From the NCBI RefSeq assembly GCF_000336575.1, contig NZ_AOPO01000004.1, positions 62,001 to 126,000 on the forward strand: a DNA stretch of 64,000 nucleotides, written 5' to 3'. The DNA is from Vreelandella titanicae BH1. Its GTDB lineage: Bacteria; Pseudomonadota; Gammaproteobacteria; Pseudomonadales; Halomonadaceae. A program made the position numbers and the translations under genes. Positions 37,695 to 43,921 of this stretch are shown piece by piece; positions within the stretch are counted from its first letter, which is position 1; each line of letters starts with the position of its first letter. Below the pieces are notes generated by a model that was not told where the DNA came from, ran no database searches, and was given only the letters and a program-made list of their open reading frames with translations.

Positions 37695-38639
37695 GTGAAC
37701 AACCACCATGAAAGTGAAAAAAGCCCAGCCAAGCCTGTTCGTAAAGGCCTGCACCCGAAGAATCTACACAACCAAGGCTATGACTTCCCAGTGCTCGTAA
37801 AGAGCCACCCACCACTAGCCCCCTATGTGAAGCCGAACGCTTATGGCGAACTTTCCATCGATTTCGCAGACCCACTGGCAGTAAAAACGCTCAACGCCGC
37901 GTTATTAAACCGATACTACAATATTGTCGATTGGGATATTCCAGAGGGCGCGCTTTGCCCCCCGATCCCAGGCAGAGCCGACTATATTCATCACATGGCG
38001 GATTTATTGGAGTTTGGGCTTGGACATGAACAGCCCAGCATCAAGCTGCTCGATATAGGGACAGGAGCCAATGGCATCTACCCACTACTGGCCTGCCAAA
38101 TTTACGGCTGGCAGTGTGTTGGTAGTGACATTAACCCTCAATCGCTTGAGAACGTCGCCACAATTATTACCAACAACCCCAAGCTCAAGGATCGCTTCAC
38201 GCTACGCACACAGCACGATAAAAACCATATTTTTGAAGGGATCATTCAAGATGGGGAGTTTTTTGACGTCAGTGTATGCAACCCACCCTTTCACGCCTCG
38301 CTCGATGAAGCACTTAAAGGTAGCCAGCGTAAATTCAATAACCTTGCTCGTAGTCGCGGCGAACTAAAAGCCACAACCCAATCGCCTACGCTGAACTTTG
38401 GCGGGATGGGCGCAGAGCTCTGGTGTAAGGGGGGCGAACAGCTGTTTCTTAAAAAGCTAATAAGAGAAAGCCAGGAGTATGCAACTCAATGCCGCTGGTT
38501 TAGCAGCCTGGTTTCAAAAGCTGACAATGTTAAGCCTGCCAAGAAGCTGATTCGTAAGCTCGGTGCGGTTGATGTACGGGAAATAGAGATGAAGCAGGGA
38601 AATAAGATCACGAGGATATTGGCCTGGACATTCATGTGA
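37695..38639 (+). CDS. rlmF: 23S rRNA (adenine(1618)-N(6))-methyltransferase
   Basis: SAM-dependent N6-methylation of A1618 of 23S rRNA. N-terminal GLHPKNLHNQGYDFPVLVK and LNRYYNIVDWDIPEG are RlmF signatures; SAM motif I is LLDIGTGANGIYPLL and the amino-methylase motif is NPPF (VCNPPFHASLDEA). 314 residues. It is on the plus strand, against the direction of the cassettes, and has no attC sites. Confidence 0.95.
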   Translation: MNNHHESEKSPAKPVRKGLHPKNLHNQGYDFPVLVKSHPPLAPYVKPNAYGELSIDFADPLAVKTLNAALLNRYYNIVDWDIPEGALCPPIPGRADYIHHMADLLEFGLGHEQPSIKLLDIGTGANGIYPLLACQIYGWQCVGSDINPQSLENVATIITNNPKLKDRFTLRTQHDKNHIFEGIIQDGEFFDVSVCNPPFHASLDEALKGSQRKFNNLARSRGELKATTQSPTLNFGGMGAELWCKGGEQLFLKKLIRESQEYATQCRWFSSLVSKADNVKPAKKLIRKLGAVDVREIEMKQGNKITRILAWTFM

Positions 38640-38761
38640 GCCGTTCCCGAGATGGCGCATGATTATGCGAAGTCTACCGTGACATTGTGGGCTCTAGCTC
38701 AGGAATAGGCAGCTATGCTACGGCCGCTTTCAGATCCCACCGCCGCCACGAAAGGCGCTAC

Positions 38762-38784
38762 CCGCCCTATGCAAGGGCGGTTTT
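38762..38784 (+). terminator. Small terminator hairpin after rlmF
   Basis: CCGCCCT pairs with AGGGCGG around a five-base loop and is followed by four T on the plus strand. It overlaps the end of the convergent TauE/SafE gene. Confidence 0.45.
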
Positions 38785-39510
38785 GCTGACCAGCACGACA
38801 CCGAAGGCGATCAGCATCAGCAACACCACTTTGCGGAAGGTGTCGGCATCCATCCGCTGGCGCACGATACCGCCGATCTTGGTGCCGACGTAGACGGGTA
38901 TTAACCCCAACAGCGAGATCCAAATCGATTCGACCGTCATGAGTCCCAGCTTCGCCAGGCCCACGGCCATGATCAGGCTCGAAAGGGTAAAGGAGATATT
39001 GATCGCCTGGATAAACCGCTTGGGATCGAGTTGAAGCGCCAGCAGGAACGGCAAGACCGGCATGACTTGCGATCCGGTCATGCCATTCACCAGACCGGTG
39101 AGAAAACCGGAAACCGGCGCAAGTTTGCGGCCCAGGCTCTCCGACATCGGTTGGCCAGGGCGAAGCAGCGTGAAAGCGCCGTAGCCGATAAGCACCAGGC
39201 CCAGTATCGCGCCGGCGACCAGGCTATCGATCAGATCCAGCACGGCGAGGCCAATCAGCAGGCCGGGAATGGTGGCGAGAAACATCGGCCAGAAGCGCTG
39301 CACCGTCTCCCCAAAGTGCCCTGCCTGCATCATCACGATGGCGTTACTCACCAGCGAGGGAATGATGACCAGCGGTATGGCGGATTTGAGGCCCAGCCCA
39401 AGCGCGAGGATGGGTAGCGCGGATGTTGAGAACCCCAGACCGGTCGCCCCTTTGACGAAGGCAGCCACAAGATAGGCACAGGCGATGATCAGAATCGTCT
39501 CGAAATTCAC
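38767..39510 (-). CDS. TauE/SafE (DUF81) family membrane transporter
   Basis: 247 residues with seven to eight hydrophobic helices. AYLVAAFVKGATGLGFSTSALPIL and the second-half repeat GLVNGMTGSQVMPVLPFLLAL are typical of sulfite/organosulfonate exporters of this family. Substrate unknown. HxlR lies directly upstream in the same direction, a possible two-gene unit. Confidence 0.87.
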   Translation of the reverse strand: MNFETILIIACAYLVAAFVKGATGLGFSTSALPILALGLGLKSAIPLVIIPSLVSNAIVMMQAGHFGETVQRFWPMFLATIPGLLIGLAVLDLIDSLVAGAILGLVLIGYGAFTLLRPGQPMSESLGRKLAPVSGFLTGLVNGMTGSQVMPVLPFLLALQLDPKRFIQAINISFTLSSLIMAVGLAKLGLMTVESIWISLLGLIPVYVGTKIGGIVRQRMDADTFRKVVLLMLIAFGVVLVSKTALA

Positions 39511-39544
39511 GGTGCATCCATACGGTAACTCTCACAGATTGGTC

Positions 39545-39928
39545 TTAGACCGGCTTCGCTTCCTGCCGGCTGGTTTTCCGGCGGTCCATCGCCGCGGCAA
39601 TGTCCTCTTCGTGCTCTTCGCCCCAGCCGCAAAGCGGCTCCATGGCCCGCACCAGACTTGCCCCGAAGGTCGTCAGCGAGTAGTCGACGCGCAGCGGGAT
39701 CTCTCCATAGTCGGTGCGCTGGACAATACCGTCGGACTCCAGCTCCTTTAGCTGCTGGATCAACATTTTGTCGCTCACGCCCCGGACGCTTCGCTTGAGC
39801 TCGCCGTAACGCGTCGGGCCCTTGTTCAAAAAGAACAGAATCAACGGCTTCCACTTACCAGAGATCACGTGCAGCGTCGCATGCAGGCCACAAATGAAAC
39901 GTGGGTTTTCTGAGTTTTCTTTCGCCAT
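39545..39928 (-). CDS. HxlR family transcriptional regulator
   Basis: 127-residue winged-helix regulator. CGLHATLHVISGKWKPLILFFL and GPTRYGELKRSVRGVSDKMLIQQLKELESDGIV are the HxlR signature; the single Cys near residue 14 often acts as a redox or aldehyde sensor in this family. It is divergent from an SDR oxidoreductase, which it likely represses, as in YodB/HypR-like systems. Confidence 0.92.
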   Translation of the reverse strand: MAKENSENPRFICGLHATLHVISGKWKPLILFFLNKGPTRYGELKRSVRGVSDKMLIQQLKELESDGIVQRTDYGEIPLRVDYSLTTFGASLVRAMEPLCGWGEEHEEDIAAAMDRRKTSRQEAKPV

Positions 39929-39933
39929 AACGG

Positions 39934-39971
39934 GTACTTACCAAAAGGTGCATACTTGAACATTTGTAAGC
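39934..39971. promoter_or_regulatory. Candidate HxlR operator
   Basis: Between the divergent HxlR and SDR genes TACTTACC, then GGTGCATACTTG, give direct TACTT repeats with an ACC/GGT dyad, followed by ACATTTGTAAG. HxlR family operators are of this size and AT-rich character. Binding is inferred from position. Confidence 0.4.
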
Positions 39972-40022
39972 GGTTTATATATCGTGAAAGCGAATCGAGT
40001 CAACACACACGGAGACCCAACC

Positions 40023-40757
40023 ATGAGTCGGCTAAACGGTAAAATCGCACTAATCACAGGCGGAGCCAGCGGCATCGGCCTGGCCTCGGCCCAACGCCTC
40101 ATCGACGAAGGCACCTTCGTCTTCATTGTCGGACGGCGCCAGGACGTCCTCGACAACGCGGCTGAGGCACTGGGATCTAACGCCCGGGGTCTCCAGGCGG
40201 ATGTGACGAAGCCGGAGGATCTCGACCGCGTATTCGAGACAGTGCAGAAAGAGAAAGGCCGCCTGGACATACTGGTGGCCAACGCGGGCGTAGGCGAATT
40301 CGCCAGCCTAGGACAGATCACCGAGGAACACTACGACTATATCTTTGACATCAACGTCAAAGGCACCCTCTTCACCGTCCAGAAGGCCCTCCCCCTGATG
40401 ACGAACGGCGGCTCCATCATCCTCACCGGTTCCACGGTCGGCAGCATGGGCACCCCCGCTATGAGCATCTACAGCGCCTCCAAGGCGGCCATCCGAAACC
40501 TGGTGCGCAGTTGGGCCCATGATCTTAGGGGCACCGGCATTCGCGTGAACGTCATGTCTCCTGGCCCAACCAAAACAGACAAGTTAATCGAATTGCTCCC
40601 ATCCGACGCCCTGAGCGAGATGAAACGGAGCGTACCCCTTGAGCGTCTGGGCGATCCCCAAGAAACCGCAGGCGCGGTGGCGTTCCTGGCGTCCGACGAT
40701 AGCAGCTTTATGACAGGGAGCGAGGTATTCGTTGACGGGGGCTACGCGCAGGTTTAG
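40023..40757 (+). CDS. Short-chain dehydrogenase/reductase
   Basis: 244-residue classical SDR. The NAD(P) motif is LITGGASGIG; NAGVG and the catalytic Ser (ILTGSTVGS) with YSASKAA (Tyr-x-x-x-Lys) follow; SPGPTKTDK and the C-terminal SSFMTGSEVFVDGGYAQV are typical. The start at 40023 has GGAG at the right distance. It is divergent from the HxlR regulator that probably controls it. GC-rich compared with the cassettes to its right. Confidence 0.93.
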   Translation: MSRLNGKIALITGGASGIGLASAQRLIDEGTFVFIVGRRQDVLDNAAEALGSNARGLQADVTKPEDLDRVFETVQKEKGRLDILVANAGVGEFASLGQITEEHYDYIFDINVKGTLFTVQKALPLMTNGGSIILTGSTVGSMGTPAMSIYSASKAAIRNLVRSWAHDLRGTGIRVNVMSPGPTKTDKLIELLPSDALSEMKRSVPLERLGDPQETAGAVAFLASDDSSFMTGSEVFVDGGYAQV

Positions 40758-40786
40758 GGGTTAGGCGGAGAACGGGAGGCAATGAA

Positions 40787-40892
40787 CCAAAAGGGGTCAG
40801 ATAGATTTTAGATCAGTCAGCTTGGTTAAAAATAAATCAACCTGCCTCATTAAGTGATCACAATAAACTCGATCTGCCCCCTTTAATTTTGG
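40787..40892. repeat. Imperfect inverted repeat, possibly a small mobile element
   Basis: CCAAAAGGGGTCAGATAGA (40787-40805) reappears inverted at 40869-40892 as TCGATCTGCCCC followed by TTTAATTTTGG, so the ends read CCAAAA(TTA)(A)GGGG(G/T)CAGAT(C/A)GA toward each other with ~63 bases between. Similar GGGGTCAG-type ends occur at palindromic elements mobilised by Y1/REP transposases; no transposase is here. Confidence 0.5.
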
Positions 40893-40904
40893 CTTCCCTT
40901 ACAC

Positions 40905-40979
40905 ATAACACGGAGCACAGCGGCGGCCAGTCAGGGACGTCCGGCGGCTGCAAGCCGCGTACTGCTGCGAATTGTTATA
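40905..40979 (-). repeat. attC site after the GNAT cassette gene
   Basis: On the minus strand the site begins TTATAACAATTCGCAGCAG at the GNAT stop and ends GCTCCGTGTTATG. The arms GCGGCTTGCAGCC and the outer TAAC/GTTA cores give the extended hairpin of attC sites. About 75 bases; last site of the right-hand sector. Confidence 0.8.
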
Positions 40980-41388
40980 AATCAGTTACTTTGGTGCTCA
41001 TGAGAGCACTATTTCCAGAGAAGCCAAACTTCTCGTACAACCCTTGAGCATCGCGGGTTTGCAACACCATTTGAGTTCCCTTTATGGCCGGGTGCGTAAC
41101 CAAGCATTCCATGATCCACTGCCCTAAACCGGCACCCCGATACTCGGGCTCAATCACAATATCCGCTACCCAGGTAAACGTAGCACTATCGGTGACTGCC
41201 CGCCCAAAACCTATCTGCGTGGCACCCCGGTAAAGACTGAAGCAGATGGAACCAGCAACCATGCGCTCTACGGTTTCTCGGGGACGGCGGTCACCCCAAT
41301 AGGTTGCAGCAAGCAAGCGGTGGACAATATCCAGTTGCACTTTGGACTTGTCGTCAGTGATTAGGTAATCGTCCTTACGCCATTCCAT
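40975..41388 (-). CDS. GNAT family acetyltransferase, integron cassette
   Basis: 137 residues. WVADIVIEPEYRGAGLGQWIMECLVTHP carries the acetyl-CoA loop RGAGLG, and LQTRDAQGLYEKFGF closes the fold. It resembles small stand-alone acetyltransferases often found in cassettes. Its stop overlaps the start of an attC site and another attC site lies upstream of its start. Substrate unknown. Confidence 0.9.
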   Translation of the reverse strand: MEWRKDDYLITDDKSKVQLDIVHRLLAATYWGDRRPRETVERMVAGSICFSLYRGATQIGFGRAVTDSATFTWVADIVIEPEYRGAGLGQWIMECLVTHPAIKGTQMVLQTRDAQGLYEKFGFSGNSALMSTKVTDL

Positions 41389-41408
41389 CGATGGCTACTC
41401 CCTGATTT

Positions 41409-41495
41409 ATAACGCCCCGCTAAACGGCGAGCGTTAGAGAGTCCGGTGGAGGCCACGCCTTTTGTGGCCGGAACGAATTTGAGCGGCTTGTTATG
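41409..41495 (-). repeat. attC site after the DUF2185 cassette gene
   Basis: Minus strand: CATAACAAGCCGCTCAAATT at one end, GCGGGGCGTTATAA at the other, about 87 bases. Complementary inner arms GGCCACAAAAGGCGTGGCC stand out. Canonical outer cores TAAC and GTTA. Confidence 0.85.
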
Positions 41496-41496
41496 T

Positions 41497-41826
41497 TTAA
41501 TCATCGATCTCAACAAGCTTACCCTCAGCATTTCTCTCGAATGCCGAACCATATGGAGCATCAAGAAATTCGACTATGTCAGGACTGTAATTAGCAATTG
41601 TGTTTACGTCATATATTTCGTGATTGCTTGGATCATCCATGTATTTCTCCGACTCCTTACCCCACATGAAACACCAGCCACTATCCATATCGTTTCGCGG
41701 CTCATCACGATACATGTAGCCCACCTTTTTTCCATGGACGGTAATCATATCCGTTGCTATACATCCGCCGTACCCTTTGGCAACATCCTTGATTTCATCA
41801 GCTCTCAACTTGAATTTTTTGGACAT
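41497..41826 (-). CDS. DUF2185 (Imm33-like) protein, integron cassette
   Basis: 109 residues. GGCIATDMITVHGKKVGYMYRDEP, SGWCFMWGKESEKYMDDPSNH and YDVNTIANYSPDIVEFLD are the DUF2185 pattern, a family linked with immunity-type proteins (Imm33) but without proven function. No toxin is seen near it. The stop is just inside the flank of an attC site; a second attC, split by an IS3 element, lies upstream. Confidence 0.85.
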   Translation of the reverse strand: MSKKFKLRADEIKDVAKGYGGCIATDMITVHGKKVGYMYRDEPRNDMDSGWCFMWGKESEKYMDDPSNHEIYDVNTIANYSPDIVEFLDAPYGSAFERNAEGKLVEIDD

Positions 41827-41939
41827 GACTCAGAACTCTCCAAAAAACATAACGCAAAGCTTTGGGGCGGCTGGAGCGCATCGTAAGCCGTCCCAGCCAC
41901 GATAGTGTGGACTTCCCCCAATAAAATGGACACGCCCCA

Positions 41940-42725
41940 TCAGTTGACTCCTTCGAACTCTAGCGGAGTCCGGTAACCAAGGCCACTGTGCAGCCGTTGG
42001 GTATTATAAAAGCCTTCAATATAGGCTTTTATATGTTTCCGTAATTGGCGCATCGTCACGAAGCTGGTGGCGTGCAGCAATTCTCCCTTGAGGGTCTTGA
42101 AGAACGATTCAACCTCGGCATTGTCGGTACACTGACCAGGTCGGTTCATGCTGTGTTTTACTTGGTACTGCTTCAGCAGCGCTTGTGTCTTATGAGCTCG
42201 GTATTCGATGCCGCGATCCGTATGGAACAACAGGCCAGAATCCGGCTTACGGCTTGTGAAGACCTCCCGCAACGTTGCTCTGGCAAAGTTTGCGCTCAGA
42301 CTCGCCCCCAAGCGCCAACTGATGATGCGGCGTGAGTACAGGTCCAACACTACCGCCAGGAACACGTACTTCTTGCCAAGCTTGATATACGTGACGTCAC
42401 TGCTCCACTGCTGGTTTTCCGCAGTCGGCCTCGCTGCCTCAAGTCGATAATTTGGCAGGGCTTTCAGATCATTCCTGAGCTTCCTCAATCGGCGGTACAC
42501 ATGAGCAGAGCGGGCCTTCATGCCCCACTCCCGCATAATTTTCGCGACCCGATTCTCTCCGACCACCAAGCCTTCTCGGCGCAGCGTCTGGTAAACGCGA
42601 GGACTACCATAACGGCCTTTACTGTTGTCGTAGATCTTCCTGATCTTCAACAACAAGTCTGCCTTGTCAGTGGCTCTCTTGCTGGGCTCCCGGTTGGCCC
42701 AGGCATAGTATCCAGACCACGACAC
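41940..42725 (-). CDS. IS3 family transposase OrfB
   Basis: DDE integrase-type transposase domain: HTH-like DKADLLLKIRKIYDNSKGRYGSPRVYQTL, then the catalytic Asp in WSSDVTYIKL, second Asp in FHTDRGIEYRA and Glu in CTDNAEVESFFKTLK. OrfB is normally made as an OrfA-OrfB fusion; the frame stays open upstream to the A AAA AAG sequence at 42824-42830, where a -1 slip would join the two frames. The stand-alone GTG at 42725 is therefore only a nominal start. Confidence 0.9.
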   Translation of the reverse strand: MSWSGYYAWANREPSKRATDKADLLLKIRKIYDNSKGRYGSPRVYQTLRREGLVVGENRVAKIMREWGMKARSAHVYRRLRKLRNDLKALPNYRLEAARPTAENQQWSSDVTYIKLGKKYVFLAVVLDLYSRRIISWRLGASLSANFARATLREVFTSRKPDSGLLFHTDRGIEYRAHKTQALLKQYQVKHSMNRPGQCTDNAEVESFFKTLKGELLHATSFVTMRQLRKHIKAYIEGFYNTQRLHSGLGYRTPLEFEGVN

Positions 42726-42748
42726 CTTCAGATGTCTGCACAGCGCTT

Positions 42749-43120
42749 TTACACTGTAGTCTCGTCGGTGTTTCCAGATGAACCGGAACGCTTCCGTCGT
42801 TCCTCGGCCTGAAAACGTTGAAACTTTTTTAGAATGTCGTTTTCCTCCTGAAGCTCCGATATCCGGCGTTTCAGGCGGGCAACCTCATCCTGTTCCTGGA
42901 TCTTCTTCTTGGCGTCTGCTGGCGCTTTCTTTACCCGTTTCATGGCGAACTTTCCCTATCGGTATTCCTTACGCCAGCGTGACAGCATGAAAGGGTGAAT
43001 ATCCAGCGCTTCGGCGACGCTTTTCACACTCCGGTGGGCCTGGTGACTCCACTCCACCGCTTTGACCTTGAACTCAGTGCTGTACTGCTGAGTTTTCTTC
43101 CCCGTGATCATCTCCGGCAT
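42749..43120 (-). pseudogene. IS3 family OrfA with an in-frame amber codon
   Basis: Helix-turn-helix protein MPEMITGKKTQQYSTEFKVK and on to HPFMLSRWRKEYR at 43120-42959, stopped by TAG at 42956-42958, then resuming in the same frame at MKRVKKAPADAKKK with a leucine-zipper (LKRRISELQEENDILKKF). Related OrfA proteins have Glu at this point, one base from TAG. Reading could restart at the ATG at 42943. The element may be partly disabled. Confidence 0.75.
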
Positions 43121-43185
43121 CGTATTTCTCCTCCTGCGGAGTTATCGATGCGTGTCCACTGAACTGGGGGAAGTCCATGTCCGAG

Positions 43186-43758
43186 TTAATTTGCATTGTT
43201 ATGTAATTCTTCATGCAGTGAATCATATTTTGCATAGATATGATTTGCCAGATGATATTGAAACTCAACTATTTCATCCTCATCATGATCCCATGGAGTA
43301 GCAGCCATAACCTCAAGCTCATGCACTTTATCAATTAGGTCTTTATCTGCATATTGAGGGTTCAACTCAATTATTGATTTTATTTTATCACTGGGAAATT
43401 GTGTATCACATTCAATTGATACTGATTCGCCTTTGTCCGATATCGCTTTAAAAAATGACATAAATTTTGCCTTGTAATGTTTCTTGTCATTGAACTCACT
43501 AAATGCATGGGCAAATCTTTGGCGGAATCTTGGGTAACCTATTGAGCTATATGTTACAAATCTTGTATTAGTCAGCTCTACTCTAAGTGGGGCATATATC
43601 TTATTGTATGAATCACTCTTTCTTTGAAATGCAATATTTGCCTCCGATGAAATCCGGCCTTTTTTAAAGCTCCTTTTATAAAAGGCATAGACTGAAGCCA
43701 ATATTGCAAGCACAGCCGCAATCCCTCCAGCAATAGTTGCTGCATCAGTCAATTTCAC
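43186..43758 (-). CDS. Membrane-anchored cassette protein, function unknown
   Basis: 190 residues, AT-rich. One N-terminal helix (ATIAGGIAAVLAILASVYAFY, residues ~7-27) then a soluble charged part, mostly helical, without recognised motif. The GTG start at 43758 has GGAG five bases upstream. It is followed by the interrupted attC (TAA stop lies within its end) and preceded by an attC site, so it is a single-gene cassette. N-in, C-in or C-out topology cannot be decided; possibly a small-effector or phage-response protein, but that is speculation. Confidence 0.7.
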   Translation of the reverse strand: MKLTDAATIAGGIAAVLAILASVYAFYKRSFKKGRISSEANIAFQRKSDSYNKIYAPLRVELTNTRFVTYSSIGYPRFRQRFAHAFSEFNDKKHYKAKFMSFFKAISDKGESVSIECDTQFPSDKIKSIIELNPQYADKDLIDKVHELEVMAATPWDHDEDEIVEFQYHLANHIYAKYDSLHEELHNNAN

Positions 43759-43777
43759 TACATCTCCATTTTTTAAA

Positions 43778-43894
43778 TAACGCCTCGCTCACAGGCACAT
43801 GCTGCGGAGGGCGTTTTTGTGTATGATTGAGCGCCAGCGAAAGACACAAAAATGATCGGAGTAGTATGTGTCCTTGTGGAGCGAATTGTTATGC
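43778..43894 (-). repeat. attC site after the CHAT cassette gene (long form)
   Basis: Minus strand: GCATAACAATTCGCTCC at one end, GAGCGAGGCGTTATT at the other, ~117 bases. The inner arms GACACAAAAA and TTTTTGTGT, plus outer TAAC/GTTA cores, form a long hairpin typical of longer attC sites. Confidence 0.85.
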
Positions 43895-43921
43895 CAATTT
43901 CTAATGAGTGATATAGTAGAT

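Larger units (their letters stand above)
41908..43177 (-). mobile_element. IS3-family insertion sequence
   Basis: About 1270 bases bounded by perfect inverted repeats TGGACTTCCCCCA (41908-41920 and 43165-43177), with a further TGGACACG match inside each end. It holds orfA and orfB with a probable A6G slippage site. The flanking target duplication is not clear; only TG is shared. It is inserted within an attC site. Confidence 0.88.
41849..43203 (-). repeat. attC site interrupted by an IS3-family element
   Basis: The two halves are 41849-41907 (ends CATAACGCAAAGC on the plus strand) and 43178-43203 (TTTGCATTGTTATG). Joined, they rebuild an attC of ~85 bases with complementary ends TAACAATGCAAA and TTTGCGTTATG. 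The site belongs to the 190-residue membrane cassette gene. Confidence 0.75.

Noticed and set aside
40861..40979. Terminator after the SDR gene using the attC hairpin
   Set aside because: The palindrome has attC cores and sits at the end of the minus-strand cassette; there is no T-run in the SDR direction.
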